Assembly (NCBI GenBank): GCA_024123955.1 | Contig: CP099652.1 | Coordinates: 2,666,001 to 2,730,000 of the forward strand | Source of the DNA: Oxalobacteraceae bacterium OTU3CINTB1 | Lineage (GTDB): Bacteria > Pseudomonadota > Gammaproteobacteria > Burkholderiales > Burkholderiaceae_D | Direction of reading: 5' to 3' | DNA length: 64,000 nucleotides | In this document: positions 1 to 12,452 of the stretch, in pieces | Layout: the number at the start of each line of letters is the position of its first letter | Numbering within the stretch: the stretch's first letter is position 1 | Made by a program: the position numbers and the translations under genes | The notes under the pieces: generated by a model | Told to the model about the DNA's origin: nothing | Seen by the model: only the letters and a program-made list of their open reading frames with translations | Databases searched by the model: none

Positions 1-2
1 CG

Positions 3-875
3 CGCGGGCGGCTGTGGCGGCGCTTCCATCACAAGCGCTGGCACTACGTGGCGCTGTGCACCGAGCGGATTTTCTGCGCGGTCGCCATCGTCGATCTGGG
101 CTGGGCCTGCACCGCGTTCGCCTATGCGTTCGACCGCAACGACGGCGACATGCTGGCCAATTTTTCGCAGGACGGCCTGCCCGGCCGGTCGGCGCGGCTG
201 GCCGACCACGCCGGCGGCGACAGCTGGTTCCGGCAAGGGAGCAACCGGATCGCCATCGACAGCGATGGCGAGGGCCGCTACGAGCTGTCGCTGCGCTGCG
301 ACTTCCTGGAGATCGACGCCGCGTTCGGCCCGGGCGGCTCGCCGTTGCTGCTGGCGACGGGGCCGGTGGCGCGCGGCTCGGTGCACGCGACGCAAAAGTC
401 GTCCGGCATGCCGCTGACCGGCGAGGTGCGCACCTGGCGCGAGGATTATGACCTGGCCGGCGGCGTGGCCAGCTTCGATTATTCGAACGGTTTGCTGGCG
501 CGCGAGACCGCGTGGCGCTGGGCCTCGGCCCATACGCTGGAGATGGGTTTCAACCTGCAGGCCGGCTATTTTCGCGGCCACGAAAACGCGCTGTGGCTCG
601 ATGGCGAGTTGCATGCGCTGGCGCCGGCCCACTTCCTGTACGATAGCAGCGATCCGCTGTCGCAATGGCATATCTTCACCGAGGATGATTTATTGGAGCT
701 GTACTTCACGCCGGAGGGCGCGCGCCGCGACAACAAGAAAAAGCTGTTCGCGGCCAGCCGGTATCTGCAGCCGGTCGGCACTTTCAGCGGCTGGGTGCGC
801 AGTGCGCCGGATCAGCCAAAACGCATCGTCACGCAGATGATGGGCGTGACCGAGGACCACGCTTCACGCTGGTAA
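3..875 (+). CDS. DUF2804 family protein, 5' end outside window
   Basis: The reading frame is open from the first bases of the window, so the true start lies upstream. The visible C-terminal part (about 290 residues) begins with a WRRFHHKRWHY segment, followed by a hydrophobic VAIVDLGWACTAFAYAF stretch. This resembles the conserved core of DUF2804 proteins, whose function is unknown. A GTG at 48 is in frame, but it falls inside the conserved region and is unlikely to be the start. The gene ends 40 bases before the next gene on the same strand. DUF2804 assignment is from pattern memory; no enzymatic role can be claimed. Confidence 0.7.
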   Translation, partial: RGRLWRRFHHKRWHYVALCTERIFCAVAIVDLGWACTAFAYAFDRNDGDMLANFSQDGLPGRSARLADHAGGDSWFRQGSNRIAIDSDGEGRYELSLRCDFLEIDAAFGPGGSPLLLATGPVARGSVHATQKSSGMPLTGEVRTWREDYDLAGGVASFDYSNGLLARETAWRWASAHTLEMGFNLQAGYFRGHENALWLDGELHALAPAHFLYDSSDPLSQWHIFTEDDLLELYFTPEGARRDNKKKLFAASRYLQPVGTFSGWVRSAPDQPKRIVTQMMGVTEDHASRW

Positions 876-915
876 TTCACGCCGGTAAGCCATAGCAAAC
901 CTGGGAACGCCCGCC

Positions 916-3326
916 ATGAGCATCAGGAATCTCGACCGACTGTTTCAACCGCGCTCGGTGGCCGTGATCGGCGCGTCGGAAAAGCCGGACCGCATCGGCA
1001 CGCGCGTGCTGGACAACCTGCTGCAGGGGGCGTTCCTCGCCGGTGGCGGGGCGGTCTGGCCGGTCAATCCCAAGTACGCGCAACTGCGCGGCATGCCTTG
1101 TTACGCCAAGGTGTCGGCCTTGCCGGCGGCGCCGGACCTGGCCATCATCTGCACGCCGCCGACCGGCATTCCCGGCGTGATCGCCGAACTGGGCGCGCGC
1201 GGCACCAAGGCGGCCGTCGTCATGACCGCCACCGACGGCCGTTCCGGCACGCTGCGCCAGGGGATGCTGGACGCCGCCAAGCCGCACCTGCTGCGCATCC
1301 TCGGGCCGGGCAGCGTCGGCGTGCAATCGCCTGCGCTGGGCCTGAACGCCAGCTTCAACCACCTGCCGGCCGGCGACGGCAAACTGGCTTTCGTTTCGCA
1401 ATCCGGCGCGCTGGCGGCGGCCGTGCTCGATTGGGCGGCGTTGCGCGGCATCGGCTTCTCGCGCTGCATCGCCATGGGCGAGAGCGCCGACGTCGACTTC
1501 GGCGACCTGCTCGATTATCTGGCCGCCGACAACAGCACCCACGCGATTTTGCTGAGCATCGAGCAGGTGAGCTCGGCGCGCAAGTTCATGTCGGCCGGGC
1601 GCCTGGCCGCGCGCGGCAAGCCGGTCATCGTGCTCAAGGTCGGCGCGATCAAGCACCCGGCGCCGACCTGGTGTTCGACGCCGCGATCCGCCGCGCCGGC
1701 ATGCTGCGGGTGCAGTCGACCGAGGATTTGTTCGACGCCGTCGAAACCCTGGCGCGGCGCCGGCCGCAGCGCGGCGAGCGGCTGGCCGTGCTGACCAACA
1801 GCGGCGGGCTGGGACTGATCGCGGCCGACGCGCTCGATAGCGGAGGCGCGCGGCTCGCGCCGTTGTCGGCCGAGTCGCTCAAGCAGCTGGCGCAGGCCGG
1901 CGCGCCGCCCGCCAATCCGGTCGACCTGCTGGCCGACGCGCCGGTCGAACGCTACACGGCCGCCGTCGAGACCTTGCTGCGCGAGTCGCAGGCCGACGCG
2001 CTGCTGTTCCTGCACGCGCCGACGGCGATGGTGTCGAGCCGGTTGATCGCCGAGGCGGTGGCGCCGCTGATGCGCTCGGTCGGCAAGAACGTGCTGTCGT
2101 GCTGGCTCGGCGGCAGTTCGGTGACGGCCGCGCGCCAGGTCTTCGCCGACGCCGGCCTGCCGACGTACGACACGCCCGAGAAGGCGGTGCACGGCTTTGT
2201 GCAGATCGCCCAGTACCGGCGCAACCAGGAGCTGTTGATGGAGGTGCCGGCCGGCCTGCCGACCACCTCGGCGCCGGAGCGGGCGGCGGCGCGTTCGCTG
2301 GTCGCGGCGGCGCTGGCGGCCGGCCGCGCCGAATTGTCCGACGAGGACGCGCGCGCGCTGCTGGCCGCCTACGGCATCGCGCTGGCCACGCCGCGGCAGG
2401 CGGCGCTGTCGGGCCACACGCTGGCGGCGGCGCGCATCCAGATCGGCGCCGATCCGGTATTCGGGCCGGTGGTGTTTTTCGGCCAGGGCGGCATCGCCGC
2501 CGATGTCGCCGCCGACCGCGCGGCCGGCCTGCCGCCGCTGAACATGGTGCTGGCGCGCGACATGGTCGGGCGCACGCGCGTGGCGCGCCTGTTGGGGTAT
2601 GGACCGGGGCAGACGGCGGCCGACGCCGACGCCATCGTGCGCACCGTCGTGCAGGTGGCCGACATGGTGACCGAGCTGCCGGAACTGGCCGAGCTGGACC
2701 TCAATCCCTTGCTGGCCATCGGCGGCGCGGTGATGGCGCTGGGCGCGCGGCTCAAACTAAGGTCTGAATCTGCGCCGCGCAGCAGGACAACGTTGGCGAT
2801 CCGGCCCTATCCGCAGGAGCTGGCGCAGGACGTTGCGTGGGACGGCGGCCAGATCCTGCTGCGGCCGATCCGGCCCGAGGACGGCCCGCAGCACCAGGCC
2901 TTCTTCCACGCGCTCGATCCGGACGACGTGCGGCTGCGCTTTTTCTCGGCCATGCGCGAGCTGCCGCCGGCCCAGCTGGCGCGCCTGACGCAGATCGACT
3001 ACGACCGCGCGATGGCCTTCATCGCTACCCGCAACGGCGCCGACGGCATGCCGGAAACCCTGGGCGTGGTGCGGGCCGTCACCGATCCCGACAATCAGCA
3101 CGCTGAATTCGCCATCATCGTGCGCTCCGACCTGAAGGGGAAGGGACTCGGCTATATCCTGTTCGGCAAACTGGTCGACTACTTCCGCGCCAACGGTACT
3201 GCTGAGATCGTCGGCGACGCGTTGTCGGAGAACCTCGGCGTGCAAAAACTGGTGCGCCAATTCGGCGGTGTGGTATCGGCGCATCCAGAACCCGGAATGG
3301 TGCGTCTCCAACTGCCTTTGCGATAG
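916..3326 (+). pseudogene. Pat-type protein lysine acetyltransferase (acyl-CoA synthetase-like/GNAT), disrupted
   Basis: Intact homologues (E. coli PatZ/YfiQ type) join a CoA-binding domain, a ligase-CoA domain, an ATP-grasp domain and a C-terminal GNAT domain, and acetylate lysines on enzymes such as acetyl-CoA synthetase. Here the CoA-binding part is read in one frame from ATG 916 (SVAVIGASEKPDRIG). The rest is read in another frame from about 1659 (GADLVFDAAIRRAGMLRV) to the stop at 3326. The join near 1655-1660 lacks the expected segment around a 'SHTGALAG' motif, so a deletion has shifted the frame. A second, in-frame loss near 2420-2450 removes most of the ATP-grasp core: 'ALSGHTLAAARI' runs straight into 'QIGADPVFGPVVFFGQGG'. 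The GNAT domain is complete (SDLKGKGLGYILF). It is probably non-functional as a whole, unless these are assembly errors. Confidence 0.8.
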
Positions 3327-3487
3327 TGTTAGTTATCCGGTTGATATATATTTGCTGTTCCAAATGAAAGAAAACGCGGGGTCCTGTTTGTTCTAGCTCA
3401 AGGCGTCCGTGTCGGGTTTATTTACACTTTCACTTCCGCCCTTGCCGCCCATCCCGGGTGAGCGCAACTTTAGTCTTGGGAGTCAGA

Positions 3488-4249
3488 ATGTTAACGGCCA
3501 CATATACCCTGGTAGCGCTGTCGGTCGAACAGTCCAGCGTTCGCCTCAGTTTGTTATCTTTTCAAAAGTATGTGCGCTCGACGCTGATGCAGCAGAACAG
3601 CATAACCCTGTCCCAGCTGGAATACGCGTGCGAGAACCTCAATAGCCTGTATCAGGCCTGCCATTGGCGCAAGACCGAGATGTACCTGATCCCGGCGCTG
3701 CGCGACACGACCGAGCGCGCCGACGCGCTGCTCGACGAGCTCAACCATTTGAACCAGGCCGCGCTGGCCGCCATCCGCACCTTGCAGGAGCGCATCGGCA
3801 TCATCGCCGACGTGCGCGACTTCCGGGTCGAGCAGGTGTGCGAGAGCATCGAGACCTGCTGCACGTCGCTGCTCAAGCGGCTCGAGAAAGAAGAGCAGGA
3901 ACTGTTTGCCATGGCGCGCGGTCTGATAGGAGGGGAGACCTGGTTCTCCATCGCCAACCAGCTGATGATGCACGACAAGCACCTGGAGGAGATGAAACGT
4001 TCCGGCGTGGCGCTGGGCGACCAGGCGCCGCCGGCCGTGGCGGCCAAGGCCAAGGCCAAGGTGGAGGCGCAGGGGCAGCCGAACGGGCTCCGGCGCGCCG
4101 CCAACAGCCGCATCGACGACGCCCCGATCAACATCCCGGGCCTGCAAGCGTTACCCACGGTGCAGCTCGACGATGCCGACGCGGGATCGGCCCCGGCCCC
4201 TCTATATAGCGCCCGGCAGCAGCCGCTGGACGATGTCATAACGAAATAG
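3488..4249 (+). CDS. Hypothetical helical protein, possibly hemerythrin-like
   Basis: This is a 253-residue protein. The start is taken at ATG 3488 because a GGGAG ribosome site lies 5 bases before it; an in-frame GTG at 3458 has no such site. The first about 165 residues look all-helical, with spaced His/Glu pairs (HWRKTE near residue 60, KEEQEL, MHDKHLEE). The layout recalls a hemerythrin-type four-helix bundle, but the canonical iron-ligand set is not clearly present. The C-terminal third is Ala/Lys/Pro-rich and likely disordered. There is no signal peptide. I do not recognise a specific function. Confidence 0.65.
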   Translation: MLTATYTLVALSVEQSSVRLSLLSFQKYVRSTLMQQNSITLSQLEYACENLNSLYQACHWRKTEMYLIPALRDTTERADALLDELNHLNQAALAAIRTLQERIGIIADVRDFRVEQVCESIETCCTSLLKRLEKEEQELFAMARGLIGGETWFSIANQLMMHDKHLEEMKRSGVALGDQAPPAVAAKAKAKVEAQGQPNGLRRAANSRIDDAPINIPGLQALPTVQLDDADAGSAPAPLYSARQQPLDDVITK

Positions 4250-4326
4250 CCGCCAAATAGCACGCGCCTCGGGCAAATTTCCCCTGCTTTGCTATGATGG
4301 TGGTTTTCTCCATCACATAGCGCACC

Positions 4327-6840
4327 ATGTTCGATTTCATCTTCAAGCGCACTACCGACCAGCCGGCAGCCGCCGCCGCTCCCGCCGCACCGGAGCAGGC
4401 CGCCGCCGCTGCGTTATCGGCCAGCCGCCGCGACGAGCAGGCGCAACGCGCCGCCGCGCTGGCCGGCGATGAAGCGGCCGCCGTCGAGCTGATTCTCCAA
4501 AGCGAATTCGCCGGCGTGCGCCTGGCCGCGGCGGAGCATGTAAAGTCGCAGCCTTACCTGGAGCAGGTGCAGCAGGCGATGCGCAACACCGACCGCCGCG
4601 TCGCCAAATTGATGCAGGGACGGCTCGACGCCATCCGCTACCAGCAGGCCGAATTGCAAAAGGCGCAAGCCTGCCTCGACCTTGCCAACCGCCTGCTGCA
4701 GGACGAAAAATTGACGCCGAACCAGGTCGCCGAGCTCGATCGCCAATGGAAGATCACCTCGGCCGTGCCGGAGCTGGCCGAGCCGTACGACGCCGCCCGC
4801 GCCGCGCTGGCGGCACGCCTGGAGGCGCAGGTCAACCTGCAACGCGCCATCATCGATGCCATGGCCGCCGTGCGCCAGCTGCCGGCCACCGGCCTGGCGC
4901 TGGAGGAGGCGACGCAGGCGCTGGAACGCCACGCGGCCGCGCTGGCCGAATACCAGCAGGCGCCCGAGCACAACGCGCTGCCCAAGCATTTGCTGAGCGA
5001 CTTCGCGCAGGCGGTCGAGCAGGCGCGCGCCGCGCTGTCGGCCGCCGCGCAGCGTGCGGCGCAGCCGCAGCCAGCCTCGGCGCCTGTCGCCGAGCCGGAA
5101 GCGGCCGACGCCATTGCCACCGATGCCGCCGCCGGCGCCGGCGCCTCTGGCGAGACGGCGCCGACCTCCGGCGCGCAGGCTCAGCCGAAGCCGGCAAAAG
5201 GCCCCAAACCCGCCAAGCCCGCGCAGCCGCCCAAAGAAACCGACAAGAAATTCCTTGAAACGCTGGACGCGCTGGAAGCCGCGCTCGAGCAAGGCTCGCT
5301 GCACGATGCCGCCGAGCACGATAAATGGTTGAAAGAGCACAAAACCCGCCTGACGCCGGCGCAGACCGATAGGCTGAACCACGTCCGCGCCGAGCTCAAG
5401 CGCCTGGGCGACTGGGCCCGCTGGGGAGGCAACGTCTCGCGCGAGGAACTGGTCAAGGCGGTGGAGGAACTGCCGGCGCTGGGCTTGCCGATGAGCGAGC
5501 TGGCCAAGAAGGTCGGCAGCATGCGCGAGCGCTGGAAGTCGCTCGACACCGTCTCCGGCCACGCGCCGAAAAGCTTGTGGGAGCGGTTCGACGCCGCCTG
5601 CACCACTGCCTATGCGCCGGCGGCGGCCCATTTCAAGCAATTGGCCGACGAGCGTCACGCCAATGCCGCCAAGGCGCAGGTGCTGATCGACGAGACCCAT
5701 GCGATGGCCGCGGCCGCCGCCGGTGAAAACGCGGACTTGAAGAACGTCGCCGCCGCCGGCCAGCGCCTGCGCCAGGTATGGGGCCGTCTGGGCACCATCG
5801 ACCGCAAGGAAAAGCGCAAGCTTGACCAGGCCTTCGACAAGGCGCTGGCGCAAATGCTGGCGCCGCTGTCCGAGCAGCGCAAGATCGAAACGGCCAAGCG
5901 CGAACAACTGATTACCGAGGCCGAGCAGTTGCAGCCGACGGACCGCCACACGCTCGACAAGCTGCGTGGTTTGCAGGAGCGCTGGCAGGAGCAGGCCAAG
6001 GCGCTGCCGCTCGAGCGCAAGGTCGAGCAGGCGCTGTGGCAGCGTTTCCGCGCCGCCTGCGACGCGATCTTCGCCAAGCGCAAGGAAACCGCACACGCTG
6101 CGGATCACGAGCGCAAGGAGCATCTGCACGCGCGCGAGGCCATCTGCAAGGAACTGGAAACGGCCACCTTCAGCGGTGACGACAAGGCGCAACTGGCGGC
6201 CATCGCCAAGACGCTGCGCGACGCCGCCGCCGCGTGGAACGCGTCCGGCACCGTGCCGCGCGCGGCCGAAGCCAAGATCGGGCAGCGTTACCAGGCCGCC
6301 GTGGCGGCGGTGCAGGGGCAGGCGGAGGCGATCAAACGGCGCGCCGGCGCCGCCCAGGCCAACGCGCTGCGCGACAAGCTGCGGCTGTGCCAGGCGCTGG
6401 AGGCCGCCATCAGCGGCATCGACGGCGCCGGCGCCGACGGCATCGACGCGGCCGAATGGCAAGCCCGCTGGGCGGCCTTGCCGCCGCTGGCCACCGAATA
6501 CGAGCGGGCGCTGCACGGGCGCTTCACGGCCGGGCTGGCCGCTTTGGACGGCAAACGCGAGGCCTACGCCGCGCTGCTGGAGCGCAACCGTTCCAAGCTG
6601 CTTGACGAAGTGCTGCGGCTGGAGATCGTCGCCGGTGTCGACAGCGGGGCCGAGTTCGCCCGCGAGCGCCTGAAAATGCAGGTCGAGGTGCTGCAATCGT
6701 CGCTCAAGTCCGGCCAGAAGCCGCTGACGGCCGCCGCCGCGTACCTGCAGTTGTGCGCGATGCCGGCCCTGGCCGACGCCCGCACCGCCAGCCGCATCGA
6801 GCAGCTGTTCCGCCGCATCGGCGCCTCGGAGCGCGCATGA
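4327..6840 (+). CDS. DUF349 domain-containing protein
   Basis: The 837-residue protein carries repeated DUF349-type helical units (for example WGRLGTIDRKEKRKLDQAFDKAL and RWQEQAKALPLERKVEQALWQRFRAACDAIFAKRK, quoted only in part: 'ERKVEQALWQRFRAACDAIF'). An Ala/Pro/Lys-rich linker at about residues 240-310 splits the protein into an N-terminal and a larger C-terminal coiled part. DUF349 proteins are long soluble helical proteins; in E. coli the family member is YicC-unrelated and poorly characterised. The stop codon overlaps the moaE start (ATGA), so the two genes are translationally coupled. A TATGAT -10-like box lies at about 4293. Family call is confident; function unknown. Confidence 0.8.
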   Translation: MFDFIFKRTTDQPAAAAAPAAPEQAAAAALSASRRDEQAQRAAALAGDEAAAVELILQSEFAGVRLAAAEHVKSQPYLEQVQQAMRNTDRRVAKLMQGRLDAIRYQQAELQKAQACLDLANRLLQDEKLTPNQVAELDRQWKITSAVPELAEPYDAARAALAARLEAQVNLQRAIIDAMAAVRQLPATGLALEEATQALERHAAALAEYQQAPEHNALPKHLLSDFAQAVEQARAALSAAAQRAAQPQPASAPVAEPEAADAIATDAAAGAGASGETAPTSGAQAQPKPAKGPKPAKPAQPPKETDKKFLETLDALEAALEQGSLHDAAEHDKWLKEHKTRLTPAQTDRLNHVRAELKRLGDWARWGGNVSREELVKAVEELPALGLPMSELAKKVGSMRERWKSLDTVSGHAPKSLWERFDAACTTAYAPAAAHFKQLADERHANAAKAQVLIDETHAMAAAAAGENADLKNVAAAGQRLRQVWGRLGTIDRKEKRKLDQAFDKALAQMLAPLSEQRKIETAKREQLITEAEQLQPTDRHTLDKLRGLQERWQEQAKALPLERKVEQALWQRFRAACDAIFAKRKETAHAADHERKEHLHAREAICKELETATFSGDDKAQLAAIAKTLRDAAAAWNASGTVPRAAEAKIGQRYQAAVAAVQGQAEAIKRRAGAAQANALRDKLRLCQALEAAISGIDGAGADGIDAAEWQARWAALPPLATEYERALHGRFTAGLAALDGKREAYAALLERNRSKLLDEVLRLEIVAGVDSGAEFARERLKMQVEVLQSSLKSGQKPLTAAAAYLQLCAMPALADARTASRIEQLFRRIGASERA

Positions 6841-7295
6841 GCTTGAATGAAGTACGTATTCAAACGGAGGATTTCGATCTGAGCACCGAGGTGGCGGCCT
6901 TGCGCGCCACCAATCCCAAGGTTGGCGCGATCGTCACGTTCGTCGGCGTGGTGCGCGACCTGAACGAGGGCGCGACGGTGGCGGAGATGGAGCTGGAGCA
7001 TTATCCGGGCATGACCGAGCAGTCGATCGGCGCCGTTATCGAGCGGGCAAAGCGCCGTTGGCCGACGTTCGGCGCGCTGGTGATCCACCGGGTGGGGCCG
7101 CTCAAGCCGCTCGATCAGATCGTGCTGGTGGCGGCGACCGCCGCGCATCGCGGCGAAGCGTTCGCGGCTTGCGAATTTATCATCGATTATTTGAAGACCG
7201 AAGCGCCGTTCTGGAAGAAGGAACAGACGCCGGAGGGCGCGCGGTGGGTGGATGCCCGCGTCAGCGACGATGCCGCCCTGGCGAAGTGGCAATAG
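6837..7295 (+). CDS. moaE: Molybdopterin synthase catalytic subunit MoaE
   Basis: MoaE is the large subunit of molybdopterin synthase, which transfers sulfur from MoaD thiocarboxylate to precursor Z (cPMP) in the cytoplasm during molybdenum cofactor synthesis. The 152-residue length is typical. The motifs VTFVGVVRD near the N-terminus, LELEHYPGM-like 'MELEHYPGM', VLVAATAAHRGEAF and the C-terminal FWKKEQTPEG with the conserved active-site lysines are all present. The start is fixed by the ATGA overlap with the preceding DUF349 gene. No moaD or other moa genes lie beside it, so they are presumably elsewhere. It is followed by a palindromic repeat pair that probably closes the transcript. Confidence 0.95.
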   Translation: MSLNEVRIQTEDFDLSTEVAALRATNPKVGAIVTFVGVVRDLNEGATVAEMELEHYPGMTEQSIGAVIERAKRRWPTFGALVIHRVGPLKPLDQIVLVAATAAHRGEAFAACEFIIDYLKTEAPFWKKEQTPEGARWVDARVSDDAALAKWQ

Positions 7296-7314
7296 CCATT
7301 CATACGTTGTTGGC

Positions 7315-7453
7315 GGCTCGCCGGTGGCGGATTACGCTCCGCTAATCCGCCCTACGTGGCTCTACATGATTCAACGGTCCCGGTGCAATCGAATTACTTC
7401 GGCTCCACGTAGGGCGGATTAGCGCGAAGCGCGTAATCCGCCACCGAGCCGCC
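7315..7453. repeat. Palindromic repeat pair (REP/BIME-like), copy 1
   Basis: Two units face each other (7326-7359 and 7405-7442). Each is itself a hairpin of the form GGCGGATTA-N-TAATCCGCC flanked by CTACGTG/CACGTAG. Outer arms (GGCTCGCCGG and CCGAGCC) extend the pairing. It lies between moaE and clpB and could act as a transcript end. Confidence 0.85.
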
Positions 7454-7482
7454 CACACCGTCGCCGGAACGCCGGCCCGCCC

Positions 7483-7510
7483 TTGAAAACCGCATATATA
7501 ACACTATCTA
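7483..7510 (+). promoter_or_regulatory. Candidate clpB promoter
   Basis: TTGAAA (7483-7488) and TATCTA (7505-7510) are spaced by 16 bases, 32 bases upstream of the clpB ATG. The box reads CTTGAAA, which also matches the -35 of heat-shock sigma-32 promoters, but a clear CCCCAT -10 is absent. Sigma-32 control is therefore only a suggestion. Confidence 0.45.
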
Positions 7511-7541
7511 TCCGATAACTTAAATATATCGGAGCAATTCC

Positions 7542-10142
<2,601 letters not shown>

Positions 10143-10149
10143 TCTTGGA

Positions 10150-10247
10150 CACGTAGGGCGGATTAGGCGGAACGCCGTAATCCGCCAATGCGTGCGCCGT
10201 CGAAACGCATGCATGGCGGATTACGCTGCGCTAATCCGCCCTACGTG
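10150..10247. repeat. Palindromic repeat pair (REP/BIME-like), copy 2
   Basis: A CACGTAGGGCGGATTA unit on the left and its mirror ending TAATCCGCCCTACGTG on the right are separated by about 30 bases. The whole can form a long stem. It sits directly behind the clpB stop and before the convergent AraC-type gene, so it may serve both as a transcript end. Confidence 0.88.
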
Positions 10248-10296
10248 TATCCGTGGTTTTTCCGCGATGTATCCGCAGCGTATCCAAGGCGCGCTT

Positions 10297-11088
10297 CTAA
10301 CGTTGGTCGAAAAACGCTGACGGGCTATTTCCAAACGTCTTCTTGAACATCGCGGAAAACGCCGACTGGCTGGCGTAGCCCAACTCCGCCGCCACCTGCG
10401 ACAACGGCACGCCGCGCGCGATCAACGGCGCGGCGTGCGCCAGCCTGACCTGCTGGCGCCACTGCACGAAACCCATTCCGAGTTCTCGTTCGAACAAACG
10501 GCTCAACGTCCGGTCCGACGCGCCGACCTGGCCGGCCCACTGCTGCAACGTCAGTTCGGCGCCGGGATCGGCGATCAGCGCATCGCACAGCGCCCGGAGC
10601 CGTTTGTCGGCCGGCAGCGGCACGCGAATCGGGCGCACCGCGCAGCGCGGCAGCTCGTCCAATATCATCTCCCCCAACAATTTCTCGCGGTTCGATCGCT
10701 CATGCTGGTCGTGCTGTTCCAGCGCGGCGATCAATTCGCGCAGCAGGCTCGATACCTCCAGCACCTTGCAGTCATCGCCGGGGAAAGGCGAGCGGCTGGC
10801 GTGCACGCACAACGGCCGCATGCGCGAGGGTTCGAGCACCGTGACGGCGTGCACCACATCGGGCGCGATCCAGATCGCCCGCTGCGGCGGCACGATCCAG
10901 CTGCTGTTGTTGGCCGTCACGCGCATCACGCCCTGCATCGCATAAGTGAACTGGCCCCACGGATGGTGATGCGGCAGCAGGTTGGCGTCGGCCGGCAGGT
11001 CGCGCCCCGACATGGTCAACGGGCGCTCCGGCGTTGGATCGTCGCGATCCGAGTCGAAGTGTGTGTGGGTGACGATGGGAAGGCGCAT
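10297..11088 (-). CDS. AraC family transcriptional regulator with cupin domain
   Basis: The N-terminal half is a cupin sensor (LPHHHPWGQFTYAMQGVMRV, truncated here, then a basic DNA-binding half). The C-terminal half has two AraC helix-turn-helix motifs (LTLQQWAGQVGASDRTLSRLF and VPLSQVAAELGYASQSAFS). ATG 11088 is preferred over an upstream TTG at 11118. It is divergent from an MFS exporter at 11195, and a perfect inverted repeat lies between them, so it most likely controls that transporter and itself. The effector is unknown. Length 263 residues is normal for this subgroup. Confidence 0.9.
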   Translation of the reverse strand: MRLPIVTHTHFDSDRDDPTPERPLTMSGRDLPADANLLPHHHPWGQFTYAMQGVMRVTANNSSWIVPPQRAIWIAPDVVHAVTVLEPSRMRPLCVHASRSPFPGDDCKVLEVSSLLRELIAALEQHDQHERSNREKLLGEMILDELPRCAVRPIRVPLPADKRLRALCDALIADPGAELTLQQWAGQVGASDRTLSRLFERELGMGFVQWRQQVRLAHAAPLIARGVPLSQVAAELGYASQSAFSAMFKKTFGNSPSAFFDQR

Positions 11089-11111
11089 GGAGTCGACCTG
11101 ATGGCGTAATC

Positions 11112-11128
11112 GCGACAAATGTTGTCGC
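11112..11128. promoter_or_regulatory. Inverted repeat between divergent AraC regulator and MFS genes
   Basis: GCGACAA-ATG-TTGTCGC is a perfect 7-bp inverted repeat with a 3-base centre, placed in the 106-bp gap between the two start codons. Position and symmetry suggest an operator for the AraC-type regulator, although AraC proteins often bind direct repeats. Confidence 0.45.
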
Positions 11129-11194
11129 CCTATCTTAAACCAGACTCCCGATAATTGCTTACACTTTGGTTAATAATTGACAGAGGAGAGCTTA

Positions 11195-12415
11195 ATGAGT
11201 GAAACGACACTGCTGCGCCAGGATGCCAAGGTCATCACCTTGGTCGGACTGGCGCACGGAACCTCCCACTTCTACCACGTGATCCTGGCCGCGCTGATCC
11301 CCTGGCTGAAACCCGAATTCCACCTCAGCTACGCGGAACTGGGCCTGCTAATGACGGTCTTCTTTGCCGTCTCCGGCGTCGGCCAGGCGATGGCCGGCTT
11401 CGTGGTCGACCGCTTCGGCGCGCGCGCGGTCCTGTTCAGCGGCATCGCGCTGCTGGGCCTGTCGGCGGTGATGCTGGCCGGCGCGCACAGCTACGCCCAG
11501 TTGATGGCCGGCGCCTTCCTGGCCGGCTGCGGCAACTGCGTGTTCCATCCGGCCGACTACACCTTGCTCAACCAGCGCGTCTCCAAGGCCCGGCTGGCGC
11601 ACGGCTTCTCGGTGCACGGCATCAGCGGCAATATCGGCTGGGCGCTGTCGCCGCTGTTCCTCACCTTTGTTGCGGCCCGCACCGACTGGCGCACCGCCTT
11701 GCTGAGCGCCGCGCTGCTGCCGCTTGCGGTGCTGGCGCTGCTGCTGTGGAACCGCCACGCGCTGCGGCCCGAACCGCTGGCTAAGCCATCCGCCGCCGGC
11801 GCGCCAGCCCCCGCCGGCGCCCTCGATTTCCTGCGCCTCAAAGTGGTATGGATGTGCTTTGGTTTCTTCCTGATCTCGGCCGTCGCGCTGGCAGGCATCC
11901 AGACCTTCGCCGCCACCAGCCTGGTGAGCCTGTACGGCATGTCGCTGCAATGGGCGACCTCGGCTTACACCTGCTTCATGTTCGCCTCGGCCGCCGGCAC
12001 GTTGTACGGCGGCTTCCTGGGCGCCGGCAGCCGCCAGCATGATCGCATCATCATGCTGGCCTTCGCCGGCGCGGCCGTGCTGGCGCTGGTGCTCGCCGCC
12101 GCCGTGGTGCCGGCGTGGATGGCCGTCGTGCTGATGGGGATGATCGGCCTGGTCACCGGCATCGCCGGGCCGTCGCGCGATCTGATGATACGCGGCGCGG
12201 CGCCGGCCAACGCCACCGGACGCGTGTTCGGCGTCGTTTATTCGGGGCTGGACTGCGGGCTGGCGCTTGGCCCGTTGCTGTTCGGCGCGCTCATGGATGG
12301 CAATCATCCTGCCGGCGTGTTCGTTCTCATCGGCGTGTTCCAGGCGCTGGTGATCGTCACCACCGTCGGCGTCGGCAACAACAGCCGCGTGGTCGGCGTC
12401 CCCAAAACAGCATAG
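11195..12415 (+). CDS. MFS transporter, Fsr/DHA1-like
   Basis: This is a 406-residue inner-membrane protein with about 12 predicted hydrophobic segments. The opening [21 protein letters not shown] and [14 protein letters not shown] motifs resemble the fosmidomycin-resistance (Fsr) branch of the major facilitator superfamily, proton-driven exporters of small molecules. VDRFGAR is the usual loop 2-3 MFS motif. ATG 11195 is chosen because GAGGAG stands 8 bases before it; an in-frame TTG at 11177 lacks a site. It is divergent from the AraC regulator. The actual substrate cannot be read from sequence. Confidence 0.88.
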   Translation: MSETTLLRQDAKVITLVGLAHGTSHFYHVILAALIPWLKPEFHLSYAELGLLMTVFFAVSGVGQAMAGFVVDRFGARAVLFSGIALLGLSAVMLAGAHSYAQLMAGAFLAGCGNCVFHPADYTLLNQRVSKARLAHGFSVHGISGNIGWALSPLFLTFVAARTDWRTALLSAALLPLAVLALLLWNRHALRPEPLAKPSAAGAPAPAGALDFLRLKVVWMCFGFFLISAVALAGIQTFAATSLVSLYGMSLQWATSAYTCFMFASAAGTLYGGFLGAGSRQHDRIIMLAFAGAAVLALVLAAAVVPAWMAVVLMGMIGLVTGIAGPSRDLMIRGAAPANATGRVFGVVYSGLDCGLALGPLLFGALMDGNHPAGVFVLIGVFQALVIVTTVGVGNNSRVVGVPKTA

Positions 12416-12452
12416 AATTGGCTCCATCCCAATTCAGCCGCGAGGTAAGACG

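Noticed and set aside
1098..1658. First part of a 742-codon plus-strand frame ending at 3326
   Set aside because: Before the junction near 1659 this frame reads Arg/Gly/Ala-rich nonsense. The true product there is in the frame starting at 916.
4414..6696. Long minus-strand frame opposite the DUF349 gene
   Set aside because: A shadow of the real gene with Arg/Gly/Leu-rich random composition and no family signature.
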